NCBI GenBank assembly: GCA_948146395.1
Contig: OX411545.1
Location: 20,219,526-20,283,525 of the forward strand
Length of the DNA: 64,000 bases
Origin: Fragum whitleyi
Lineage: Eukaryota; Mollusca; Bivalvia; Cardiida; Cardiidae
Reading direction: 5' to 3'
In this document: positions 31,901-38,048 of the stretch, one piece after another
Position numbering within the stretch: position 1 is the stretch's first letter
Layout: each line of letters opens with the position of its first letter
Made by a program: the position numbers and the translations under genes
Notes under the pieces: model-generated
What the model was told of the DNA's origin: nothing
The model's input: the letters and a program-made list of their open reading frames with translations, nothing else
Database searches by the model: none

Positions 31901-34178
31901 CTTGAGTGACCCTTTATCAGTATAGCAAAAATTATTGTGATCGGATGAAAAATATATATTTTATGGGCGGAGGTCATTTCCCTATATGTTATATAGTATA
32001 AACTTTGAAAATCATTTTCTCAGAACCTAATTGATAGATATCAAACAAATTTTACTAGAATGAATCTTTAGTGATCCTTTATCAGTCTATTAAAAAATAT
32101 TGTGATCAGATCAAAAATATGTCTTGTATGGGCAGAGGTCATTTCTTCATATATAGGGTAAAACAAACTATCCTGAAAGGTTAAACAGATGGATTAGATA
32201 TCATGGAAATTTTATTTCTGTGAAGTTGTATCAGTCTGCAAAAAAATATTTGATTAGATGAACAGCATATTTTTTTATTGGTAGAGGGTATTATAACATA
32301 TAAAGTGAATATTTGATCACCCTTTTGGTATCTTCTCAATGATGAATTTTTCTAGACTTGTTAAATTTAATAGGTGTAATGATTATAGATTAGAAGGAAC
32401 AAAACCTTTGTTGAAATTCAAATGTATAGAAACATTAGTTGAAATAAGTAGCCTGAGAATACCCACTCAGAATTGGTGAGTTTAGTTGAACGAAGGGTGA
32501 ATCTGCACAGAGTGTAAAATGATATTCTGACCTCCTGACATTCAGAGTGGGGTAGAATGAGTTGAGTTTACTGCACTCTAAGGCATTGGGCAGAATAAAA
32601 TAAAGATATTGGATTGAATATTTTACTTCTTACTATCATTAGTTAGAATTTTGTTTTGATGACAAACAATTGTGAAGTAACATCTTTTAGTAGTGTTTAA
32701 TTAAAAGTGGAAAGATCTACAATCAAAATTTTGCAGACCAACACCAGTATATTGTGCAGTAACATTCTGTTAGTTTTGAAATTCTTATATTTGGATTTTA
32801 ACAAAATATCACTAGAATGATCCTTGGGTGACCCAATATCAGACTGCACAAAATTATTGTGATTAAATGAAAAATATTTGTGTAACAGGTAGAGGTCAAT
32901 TTTGTTATTCACTGATCATGAGTTTTTTATGCAGAAATATTTCAGCATATGACCCTTATTTACTTGAAATAAACATTCACTCATTCATTCACTTCAATTC
33001 TCATTTAAACAGCTTTATCATCCTCTCATAGTCATTATTTGGATATTCAGGCCTGTGGAGCGAATCAGGCGCTCAAGCGCCTCTAGTTATGGGTTTACTA
33101 TGAATAGGTGGTGAAAAATGATTGCATGATACATAGAATAACATGTAAGTGTCTTAAAATATCAATGTTATCAGGTCTTGACTGTGAGAAATTATCATGA
33201 CTCGACAAAGCCTCGTCATGATAAATTCTCCCAACCTCGACCAGATAACATTGTTCTTTTAAGACACTAACATTTTATTCTCTTTCGCTTACCCTTTATT
33301 TCAGTCCTGCAGTAAGAGAGCCTGTGATTGGTGAGCCCCATGTGACCGGAGGCATCCCTATAGATACATCCTGTAGTTTCCTGATTATCATGTCTGATGG
33401 TTTATATCATGCACTGATTGATGCAACAGAGGTAGCCACAGTAAACACAGAGGTTGCCTCCATGGTGGCGTCGGAGTTTGGTATTCAGGCAACCCTGAAT
33501 GGTGTAGCCCAGGCCTGTGTTGACAAAGTTGTCCGCATTCATCATGACAGTTTTATGATGGGAGCAGAGGATGTAAAGGCCAGATGTCATAAACGTGGCG
33601 ACATTACACTACTTGTGAGAAACTTCAACTATAAACTACCAAATGCTATAGGAACTCCTACGGGAGGGAATAGATTCCTACCAGTCTCAGTGCCTTATTA
33701 CACACCCAGATCTAATGCCCCGCCCACTGTTGTAATACCAGATGTCACAGTCTCCACCTCAAGCACTGACCAATCAGATGACATGTCAACCCCAGTGGCT
33801 TCATCGAGTCCAGCTAGCAACCAGGGAACATCGACCCTAGAAACAACCAACACAACCGCTCGCTATTCACCAACCAGCACTGGAACATACAGCACGACAA
33901 ATTCAACTCAAAGCAGTGGGGAAACTCGCTTTCCCAGTCGATTCTATAAACGGGAGAAATTAGAACTGGATGAGAATGGACGTGTTGCTGCCTATGTTGA
34001 TTTCTCAGATTTTTATCGTGCAATCGAAGCTATGACAGATTCTCAAAGAGAGACCTTAGACAATGAAGTGAAACCCAAGTCTGGTTATGAAACCATCACT
34101 GAAGAAAATTCTCTGACGGACACTCAAAGTACAACTTCTGAGACCCCTGCTACGCCATCTACCAGTGATGCATCATGA
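7871..34178 (+). CDS. TAB1: TAB1, TAK1-binding protein 1 (PP2C-like pseudophosphatase adaptor), complete, 7 coding exons
   Basis: Exons 7871-7930, 18292-18431, 25351-25501, 26268-26354, 26747-26885, 28613-28841 and 33305-34178 join in phase to 1680 nt (559 aa; human 504). TAB1 activates the kinase TAK1 (MAP3K7) in TGF-beta, IL-1/TLR and TNF signalling and can bind p38-alpha. The family entry block is SWTDDLPVCRMSGVG (26-40). The PP2C-like domain runs to about residue 377 with EFED (58-61), VFDGHDG (76-82), GDTRALL (193-199), MSDGLYHAL (298-306) and RGDITLLVRNF (366-376). PVSVPY (395-400) matches the human p38-docking V390/Y392 segment, and YVDFSDFYR (499-507) matches the TAK1-binding motif containing human F484. 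A Ser/Thr-rich linker lies between, and about 50 residues follow the motif, making a longer tail than in human. The start is the ATG whose exon phase matches exon 2; no other ATG fits. Confidence 0.95.
9454..10315. mobile_element. hAT-like non-autonomous element, 5-bp target duplication ATGAC
   Basis: CAGGGTTTTCATT at the left and AACGAAAACCCTG at the right, flanked by ATGAC at 9449-9453 and 10316-10320. Subterminal repeats of CCAAGAGTCAAAAT occur at both ends in inverse or direct form. Contains a 19-C tract at 9565-9583. No ORF. Confidence 0.75.
10316..10629. other. Spacer between the hAT-like element and the MULE
   Basis: Interior of the older outer element; nothing recognised. Includes an A-rich run at 10374-10385. 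Confidence 0.4.
10630..12604 (+). mobile_element. MULE deletion derivative with TIRs made of 32-33-bp tandem repeats
   Basis: Left TIR (about 10636-10862) is an array of GGGCGGACAAAATCCCCTC plus a 13-nt linker; right TIR (about 12375-12600) is the same array inverted, including the odd outer unit TTAGGACAAAATCCCC. Flanks share GATCTGCT (10622-10629 and 12605-12612), close to the 9-bp duplication of MULEs. The interior carries the C-terminal part of a MULE transposase. Confidence 0.85.
10867..11712 (+). pseudogene. MULE transposase C-terminal fragment, two exons
   Basis: The first part (to 11020) reads RHFCGMLDGLAFLPVDDVV and DYFDSVYVNGSLR up to a donor AG|gtttgt. The second (11325-11712, after tttcag|) reads FRRTRALFPPETWNVH, then ARTNNICEGWNNGFKNLVGH and ends at TAG. 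The ARTNN.CEGWN..F..LVG block is characteristic of animal MULE transposases. The N-terminal zinc-binding and catalytic DDE regions are absent: the left TIR abuts the fragment directly, so this copy cannot code for an active enzyme. Confidence 0.85.
12613..12939. other. Right interior of the outer element
   Basis: AT-rich, no coding or repeat recognised before the right GACGTTTC array. Confidence 0.4.
13201..13981 (-). pseudogene. LINE 3' part (ORF2 C-terminus and tail), minus strand
   Basis: The frame 13864-13454 reads NPHTKALTNKLEMVQRRAAR, then LGWESLESRRTKAQVTMLYK and IWNSLPSEV, the conserved C-terminal region of jockey-type ORF2. The upstream end adds KANSTLGFLKRNL. The element ends at about 13201 in a TAGATG microsatellite tail typical of such LINEs. 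Interrupted on its 5' side by the element at 13982-15680. Confidence 0.85.
13982..15680 (+). mobile_element. Hairpin-ended rolling-circle-like element with 177-bp tandem units, inserted in a LINE
   Basis: 5' end: AGCTCGACTATTC-gaa-GAATAG hairpin, then GTCGGCGTC repeats. Core: about nine units of roughly 177 bp, each with TTGGTTAAGTTTTTACGTGC and TTTGAAACTTTACACATGCT. 3' end: CTGTC-ctct-GACAG hairpin, then CTCTT|GTT. No target duplication; the LINE frame on both sides rejoins exactly. Confidence 0.8.
15681..16012 (-). pseudogene. LINE reverse-transcriptase fragment (FADD motif), minus strand
   Basis: Reads KCRLFADDCVVYREINSQED, then ERVWGMSFHPEKCSIL and KYLGINLTQNLSWKTHIDKS. FADD is the reverse-transcriptase catalytic motif. 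This is the 5'-ward continuation of the LINE at 13201-13981; the copy is cut off at about 16012 where a satellite-like array begins. Confidence 0.85.
16013..17479 (+). mobile_element. 5'-truncated hairpin-tailed element with about 155-bp tandem units
   Basis: Units start around 16145, 16300, 16456, 16611, 16766, 16920 and 17074, each with AACCAAACTTGGCAGAAATG, TTCCTTGGGTGACCC and GACCCTGAAATCTT. 3' end near 17445: CAGGTGATCGGTTTAGGGCC, attttg, ACCCTCTTGTTT. No 5' hairpin end is present at the LINE junction. Confidence 0.75.
17480..17929. other. Repetitive spacer with inverted phrases
   Basis: Several inverted phrases (GGACTCCTACATTTAGC against GGATGGACTCCTTACTC) and a hairpin at about 17777-17820 (AATAAGAAATTGC/GCAATTTCTTATT). 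Probably an unclassified MITE; no coding. Confidence 0.4.
17930..18262. repeat. Two tandem copies of a MITE (CAGTCTAAATTCTTTATTT)
   Basis: Two units of about 165 bp share ATTTGAA, CATCTCAATGAGACGATTCC, AGTACCAACAACATAG and GAAAAACATTGATCTAAAATC. Related copies end with CCCCTCTTATCTGTACCTCTG at about 5770 and 27775, and another lies at 54180-54365. Ends 30 bp before TAB1 exon 2. Confidence 0.6.
18292..18431 (+). CDS. TAB1: TAB1 exon 2
   Basis: 140 nt between gtatttctcag| and |gtgagatt, ending in phase 2. It encodes SWTDDLPVC and SGVGFSTNQIYREDG, the TAB1 N-terminal signature, and ends FEDKSFHF plus a split Cys. It sits between two MITE-like units inside a region otherwise free of coding. Confidence 0.95.
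18561..18775. mobile_element. MITE with about 43-bp imperfect inverted ends
   Basis: CCGGTTGGAGACCAATTCTC at 18561 onward is matched inverted by GAGAATTGGTCTCTAACCAG ending at about 18772; the inner parts also pair. No ORF. Confidence 0.65.
18875..18955. mobile_element. Partial copy of the TTGTTGTTCACTCAATG MITE
   Basis: TGTTGTTCACTCAGTGAAAT, then CGATCTTACACTGAAACAAA and CAATTATCCTCTA, matching copies at 47.4 and 54.0 kb. Confidence 0.65.
18982..19275. mobile_element. Larger relative of the palindromic foldback MITE
   Basis: Begins GGGTTCAGCGCAATACTTTA and contains several palindromes of GCAATACTATAGTAACTGCA type. The right terminus has decayed. Related to 24975-25309. Confidence 0.55.
19276..20204. 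other. TAB1 intron 2, nothing recognised
   Basis: AT-rich sequence; no coding region, hairpin-ended element or array seen. Confidence 0.45.
20205..21738 (+). mobile_element. Complete AGCTCACC-hairpin element with nine 145-bp tandem units
   Basis: 5' end: AGCTCACCTGAGCAC-gaa-GTGCTCAAGGTGAGCT hairpin at 20205-20238, then CGTCCGTCGTCCGTCGT. Core from about 20297 to 21600: 145-bp units with TTGTAGACACTCTAGA, CTGAAATTTGGTCAGAATGA, GGGTCAAAAATG and GTCACGGGGTCAAA. 3' end: CTCAGGTGAGCGATTTAGGGCC, actat, GGCCCTCTTGTTT. The staggered 60-82-aa frames here are products of the 145-bp period, not genes. Confidence 0.88.
21999..23116 (+). mobile_element. Degenerate hairpin-tailed array element with an internal insertion
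   Basis: Units resemble those at 16-17.4 kb (CTCCTCTGAAACCATTGGGC, AAACTTTGCAATATCCTTTC). It ends near 23116 with GAGCTATTCAAGCCC, attcctg, CTCTTGTTT. Another element interrupts it at 22352-22607. Confidence 0.55.
22352..22607. mobile_element. Small element (TATACCCCCC / GGGGTATGA ends) nested in the array
   Basis: The host text breaks after CCAATTTCAAC and resumes at TGAAACTTTGTGAGAATG, as expected for the array unit. The insert begins TAGAGTGTCGC...TTATACCCCC and ends CCCCAAGCTTAAAGGGGTAT. No duplication of flanks. Confidence 0.55.
23117..24974. repeat. Degenerate, unclassified repeats in TAB1 intron 2
   Basis: Phrases such as AAGTTTCAAGACTTTTGAG and GAGATTTGACC recur from 23520 to 23900 and resemble the array at 55.4-55.8 kb; 24100-24540 has similar decayed units. 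No coding. Confidence 0.35.
24975..25309. mobile_element. Foldback MITE adjoining TAB1 exon 3
   Basis: Left ACAATAGTATTGCAC, right GATACTATAGTATTGCGCTG then AACCC, with an internal palindrome GCAATACTATAGTAAGTGCA-gTTACTATAGTATTGC at 25028-25061. It ends 41 bp before the exon 3 acceptor junction. Confidence 0.65.
25351..25501 (+). CDS. TAB1: TAB1 exon 3
   Basis: 151 nt from ttctctccag| to |gtcagat. Completes the split Cys, then reads VYLYGVFDGHDGARASNF and RMPAELLLGQL; human TAB1 has FLYGVFNGYDG and RLSAELLLGQL. The acceptor is only 41 bp from the end of a foldback element. Confidence 0.96.
25539..25824 (+). mobile_element. Short hairpin-ended element (AGCTCATCTGATTTT)
   Basis: 5' AGCTCATCTGATTTTGGAGA then GGTATTGCTATAGCC; one core unit; 3' GCACCCAAGAGCAGAGTG, tagacactcttaggc, GGTGCTCTTGTTG. 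Same layout as the longer families but only one unit. Confidence 0.6.
25850..26250 (+). repeat. About three decayed 130-bp units
   Basis: AAGGTCATCAGTCAAAGTCA, GTCATTTTTCAAGGTCAAAT and related phrases recur at about 25865, 26030 and 26190. No coding. Confidence 0.5.
26268..26354 (+). CDS. TAB1: TAB1 exon 4
   Basis: 87 nt (29 codons) between ttttcag| and |gtaatt. Encodes AFVAVEKSFFESIDEQLA, matching human AFDVVERSFLESIDDALA. Confidence 0.95.
26747..26885 (+). CDS. TAB1: TAB1 exon 5
   Basis: 139 nt from ccattatag| to |gtaggtat, ending in phase 1. Encodes LDKEISGGTTGTVVLIHQNK, then LYVANVG; human has LEREISGGAMAVVAVLLNNK, then LYVANVG. Confidence 0.95.
26886..27640. other. TAB1 intron 5, left part
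   Basis: No coding or clear repeat identified. The intron right of it holds two MITEs (27640-27795 and 27823-28063) and a foldback unit at 28231-28304. Confidence 0.4.
27823..28063. mobile_element. piggyBac-like MITE (CCCTTGTCATGCTGAA)
   Basis: TTAA at 27819-27822; the right flank has decayed to TTAG at 28064-28067. Left CCCTTGTCATGCTGAACC, right TTCAACATGACAAGGG. Same family as 1657-1895 and 60939-61225; a fragment of the left end lies at about 26438. Confidence 0.75.
28231..28304. mobile_element. 70-bp foldback MITE copy
   Basis: ATGGCTCAGTGCAAAACAAT, ACCTGCCTATA/TATAGGTAGT and GCAGAGCCAT; same plan as 942-1011 and close to the copy at 61412-61482. Confidence 0.65.
28613..28841 (+). CDS. 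TAB1: TAB1 exon 6
   Basis: 229 nt from ctttgtag| to |gtaagttt. Encodes GDTRALLVRTD, then VDHTIDSEEEQRRLATLGL, then TRCIGDF and GYKDIDIL. Human TAB1 has TRRIGDY and GYTDIDLL at the same places. Confidence 0.95.
29055..29160 (-). mobile_element. SINE fragment cut by a hairpin-ended element
   Basis: GTTTGATTGGGTTTTAGCCC and GGTGGCTGGAGAACCTAACA match the SINE at 49934-50208. The probable remainder is at about 30408-30510 (CAGCTGCCATCCCACTTAGG, then GTGGTAGACAAA), on the far side of the insertion. Confidence 0.5.
29168..30262 (+). mobile_element. AGCTCACC-hairpin element with about 165-bp units
   Basis: 5' hairpin AGCTCACCTGAGCAC-aaa-GTGCTCAAGGTGAGCT, then GTCCGTGGTCAGTC. Units contain TCTGAAACCAGAAGGCAGAC and CTTTCATATTTGGTATGTAG, ATCATCTAGTGGACCTCTAC. 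3' end GACTCAGGTGAACGAGTTAG, GACCatcatGGTC, CTCTTGTTT. In TAB1 intron 6. The same unit family is in reverse at 44.6-45.8 and 63.1-64 kb. Confidence 0.85.
30270..30365. repeat. 95-bp palindrome
   Basis: ATTAAGAATTTTAAGATATC through ATATCTCGGGCAAGATATCC to TCTTAAAATTCTTAAT; a long self-complementary hairpin directly after the element's 3' end. Confidence 0.6.
30800..33275. mobile_element. Older MITE split by the 30920-33087 insertion
   Basis: The left half has TGTATTGACCTGATATC and ATCTGATAACATGACATGTT; the right half has AGTGTCTTAAAATATCAATG and its inverse near 33250. An uninterrupted copy lies at 34255-34500, which defines the insertion point. Confidence 0.65.
30920..33087 (+). mobile_element. 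Hairpin-ended element (AGCTCCACTGGCC) with about 165-bp units
   Basis: 5' hairpin CTGGCC-gaaa-GGCCAG, then CGTCCGT repeats. Units from about 31080 to 32090 carry CAAATTTTACATGAATGATA, AGTGACCCTTTATCAGT and TTTTATGGGCGGAGGTCATT; two adjacent units are almost identical (31620-31960). 3' end GGCGCT-ca-AGCGCCTCTAGT. Lies in TAB1 intron 6, about 220 bp from exon 7. Confidence 0.85.
33305..34178 (+). CDS. TAB1: TAB1 exon 7 (C-terminal half and stop)
   Basis: 874 nt after tttcag|. It carries the end of the PP2C-like fold (MSDGLYHAL, VAQACVDKVVRIHHD, GDITLLVRNF), the PVSVPY segment, a Ser/Thr-rich linker and YVDFSDFYR, and stops with TGA at 34176-34178. Codon usage is clearly coding and GC is higher than the flanks. 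Confidence 0.97.
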
Positions 34179-34254
34179 TTAGAATTTATGGATTATTGGC
34201 CCCGTCTCTTGACCTCTGTCAAGACACTCCCCTTGAGACTTTAAATATCATTCA

Positions 34255-34500
34255 ATGTACGATGAAGCCTGTATTGACCTGATATCACCTGTCTGATAAC
34301 ATAACATTATATCAGGCAGTCTTTTTTTAGAAAAAAAGATTGCATACACTTTCATCTGATTTTTTTTATTTTATGGGTAAATTATAATCAATCACTGAAA
34401 ATGACTGCATAATTAATAAAATAGCATGTTAGTGTCTTAAAATATCGAATTCTCGCCAGATAACATTGATATTTTAAGACACTTACTTGCTATTCTCTTA
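34255..34500. mobile_element. Uninterrupted copy of the 30.8-33.3 kb MITE
   Basis: TGTATTGACCTGATATCACC, CTGTCTGATAACATAACATT, then AGTGTCTTAAAATATCGA and ATATTTTAAGACACTTACTT. Lies just after the TAB1 stop and probably in its 3' UTR or flank. Confidence 0.65.
34415..34420 (+). terminator. Candidate polyadenylation signal for TAB1
   Basis: An AATAAA hexamer lies 237 bp after the TAB1 stop, inside a MITE copy. It is the first plus-strand match noticed downstream; in this AT-rich sequence the match alone is weak. Confidence 0.25.
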
Positions 34501-34859
34501 TTTATCTGCAGAAAATATGGTCAAGGAAAGGAAACCATGAACTAAATTGTTGAAGGGTGACCCACAAATTGTAACTTAAGCTTATTCAAGCTGTTTTTAC
34601 AACATTTCAGTCGCCCTTTTTATGAAAATATTTTAAACAAAAATGGCAGAAAATGTCCAAGTTATCTCTTTATAAGTGAGTGTTTTGATTGGTCAATTTT
34701 GCTGATTGAGCAGCAGTCTGTTACTTCTAGTACAACTTAAAGTTAACCCTTTATGAAAAAAAAACATTGCAAATTTGTATTGAAATCAAAGTCCTGAAAG
34801 CATTGATTGCACTAATTGTGAAGCAGAATTTATTCCTCCAATATTTTTTTTTAGATTTT

Positions 34860-34985
34860 CTGGTTTGAAAAGGAAAATCAGGTTGTGTGGACTAAGATCA
34901 GACTGCACATATGTGTAGGCTGATCTTTGTCTATACCTCCTGCCAAAGCAGGAATATTCCAGGTTCAGCTTAACAAGGGTTATTC
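34860..34985 (-). mobile_element. Partial inverted piggyBac-like MITE
   Basis: CTGCACATATGTGTAGGCTG, CTCCTGCCAAAGCAGGAATA and TTCAGCTTAACAAGGG correspond to the reversed left half of the 60939-61225 family. Confidence 0.6.
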
Positions 34986-34989
34986 AATT

Positions 34990-36305
34990 ACCAGATGTCA
35001 GAAATTTTAACACTGAAAGTAGGTGTTTGCAGACATCAATACTATCTGTAGGATTTTTTTGTCGTGGTCCAACTTGCGCCAATTTTGCCATCCTTGCTGG
35101 TTTCCAAAAATTAAACGCACCATTAATATCCCAAATGTTTTGCAAAATTTGCCATCAATACATTCTACCCATAAAAATACACCATGAAAATAAAATATTC
35201 ACACATATACCTCTCTACATGAGGTAACAATCCCAATGACCATTATGGATATATACTAATTGTTTTGTTCTCAAAAAGAACAACACAGATCTATCTTTGC
35301 AGTTGGATAAACTTTGCAAATGTTCATTGGTGTTCAAGAGAACACATGTTGGCTTAGAAATATTTGATTCAGTTTCTTCAGCTTAAATTCCTACTTGAAC
35401 ATCTGAGAGCAGTTCCCTGTGTAAACACTTAAAAATGACCTACATGTAGATAAAATGTTAATTTGGTCCCTCTTATTTTCACTACCCCAGCTAGGTGGTG
35501 AAAATAAGACACACTAAAATCAAACCGCTACATTTTGGATAACAGTGGCGAAAATAGATCACGCGAAAATATCACAAAATATGGTCATTTTTTCCCTGAG
35601 TTATGCTTAGGGATCAGTGCAAAACTATTTGTAAGTGCCAATATATATATTAGTAATTACAATTATTTTCTGCTGACCCCTCAATATGTCTTCAGTGTAT
35701 CAAAATGCAGGATTTTGTGGTAAAGTGATTTACATAAATATTGTAACAAAATATCAATGATATATTCTGTGACTAGACATTAAAGCATGATTTTATTTAC
35801 CCAAATCTGACCCCTGCTATTTAGATGAATAAAAATCTGTTTTTTCATAACCAGCTGTGCACATGCTTTCATAGGAATGAATAACAAACGGTTTTGAATG
35901 TAATATATTTTTTGTTAAATGATAAAATATGTTGGTAATTGTTATGCAAGCCTTTTTTCGACAAAGGTCAAATTAGGGTCAAATAAACCTAGGAATACTA
36001 ACTAGAGATAAAAGTTGCTGAATCAGGCAGTGATTTTCCCGATTGGTGTTTCCACGATTTTTATTTGACTGCATGGAATAATGAGTTTGATTTGCTGAAT
36101 ACTTGCCTGTACTGTTTAAACCAAGCTTTAAATTATGATCAAGTTATATCGAGATGAAATTCATTTACCTGTATAAATATGCTTCCTAGATTATACAAAT
36201 CAAAAGTCTTGAACTGTGACTTTTCAAGATTTGAATCATTTAGATGAGAATCTGCTGTCTGAACCATTGACAAAAACTGGTCTTTTTCTAAATAAAGTGA
36301 CCAGC
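34990..36305. other. Intergenic, mostly unclassified repeats
   Basis: 35030-35240 is similar to 62765-62950 (TTTGTCGTGGTCCAACTTGC against TTTATCATGGTCTAATTTTC). 35470-35515 is a hairpin CTTATTTTCACTACC/GGTGGTGAAAATAAG. 35611-35681 is a foldback MITE copy. No gene seen. Confidence 0.45.
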
Positions 36306-36309
36306 AGCA

Positions 36310-37315
36310 AATACAAGAGGACCACGATGGCCCTGTATTGCTCACCTTTGTCTCCATTACTCTTTCCTTAGCAAATTTAAATGCCTGTAAAGATCATTCA
36401 ATGACCATTAAGACCAATTTTTCGGCTAAAGACATTGTAGTCTTATTATAGTCAATTGATTCCTGTGTAAGGTTTAAGCCTTGTCCAGACAAGTTTTATG
36501 TAGGCTTCTTCCTTTGAAAAGAAAAAATACTAACATATTGACAAAATTATTGCCCTAAGAGAGGATTTAAAGCAACTGCCAGGAGGGCCCCTTTGCCAAG
36601 ACAGACATGCTAACCAAAATTTATGAAGATAGTACCATAATTATGGCTGCAAGAGCGTAAACAAGAAAATTATCATTAAAACCGTGATAGCACAAGAATT
36701 CTCCTCAATTTCAATAGAGTTCATCCTTGTGACTTGACAAACATTCTGATAAAGTTTGATCAATATTGGGCAATATTTGTGGCCTCTCGAGTGTAAATGA
36801 GAAAATTGTCATTAAGGCCACTTTTTCTGTGAACCCTTCCCAATTTTGATAGGGCTCATTAATGTGAACAATCATTCTGATCAAGATTCATTTAGGTCGG
36901 GCTTAATATGTTGTCATCAAGGCCCCTTTTCCAGTGATAGCACATGGATCCTTCCCAATTTTTAAAGGGTTTACCCTTGTGACCACAAACATTTTGACCA
37001 ATTCAGGAAGATTGGCCTATACTTGTGGCCTCTTGTGTGTAAACAAGAAAATTGTCATTAAGGCTATCTGATTGGACTTAATTGCTTAAACATGAATATT
37101 TTAAGTGAAAATTTCTAAAGCACATTTTCCTGTGTTTTCAGATGAATCTGCCCCATTTTCAAAAGTAACTTTTCTTTTTGGTCCTAAAATCATCCTGTGA
37201 AAGTTTCATGGAAATTTGGTAGTTTTTGTTGACGTAATAAAGAATCTCAGTGAAAATCCATCTGGCCCCTTTTCTCATGTTTTCCATTAGACATTACTTA
37301 TGACCCTTGAAAGTT
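36310..37315 (-). mobile_element. Truncated array element with AGAGGACCACGATGGCCCT end
   Basis: Starts ACAAGAGGACCACGATGGCC, then TTGCTCACC: the reversed 3' terminus of the AGCTCACC family. The array phrases (GGGTTCATCCTTGTGAC, AACAAGAAAATTGTCATTAA) match 47.6-48.4 kb. No opposite terminus was found. Confidence 0.6.
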
Positions 37316-37359
37316 TTTATTTGTTTGTTTGGGTTTTAATGCCACTTTCAACACTAATT

Positions 37360-38048
37360 AACAAGAGTGCTCTTGACTCAAGATACACTGCAAATAAATT
37401 ATCATTGAAATGAAAGTCCCCTTTATCCTGATGGTGCATATGAAGAAAATCAATCCTGAAAAGGAGAGTTGTTTTCCTTCATTTCAAGTGTACAAATTGT
37501 GTTATAAGAAAATTTACATATGGTCACTTTTTCAATGACGTAGGTCACTTAATCAGGACAATATGGCTACACATGGCTTTATGAAAGCAATGTACATATG
37601 GCGGTCACAAGAAATTGGATGTAAAGGCCTCTTTTTGCATGATGGGGCTGAATTTCAACAAACAACAACAATATGTTTAAGGTGAGGTGACTAGGAACAT
37701 TAAGTGAAAGTATCATCAATATCAGACAATAAATTAAAAGAGAAGATGCTTTCACAACTATTGGTCAAGAAGGCCCCTTATTCCATGATGCAAGAATTTC
37801 AACAAACCACTACAATATGCTCAAGGTCAGGTGACTAGGAAATTTTGTGAAAGAGTAGTCAAAATTGGTCCATAAATCAGGTTGGAGTTGCATTCAGAAG
37901 TTTTATTACATGAATGCCCCTTTTTGGATGACATAGCTGAAATTCAACAAAGATGCGGAAGGTCAGGTGACTAGGAACATTTTGTGATAGTTTCATCCAA
38001 ATCAGTGCATAAATGAGGGAGGAGTTGTGTTCACAAGGTTGTAACTTA
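37360..38048 (-). mobile_element. Host array element, left part (interrupted by the 4-kb element)
   Basis: Begins ACAAGAGTGCTCTTGACTCA; units carry AGGTCAGGTGACTAGGAAC and TCACAAGGTTGTAAC. It continues at 42079-42155, where GATGGACAGAC and TTTAGCGGCATACAAAAAG match the reversed end of the family at 45971-47215. Confidence 0.6.

Noticed and set aside
33402..34023. Minus-strand frames opposite TAB1 exon 7
   Set aside because: Shadows of the coding strand; TAB1 homology fixes the sense.
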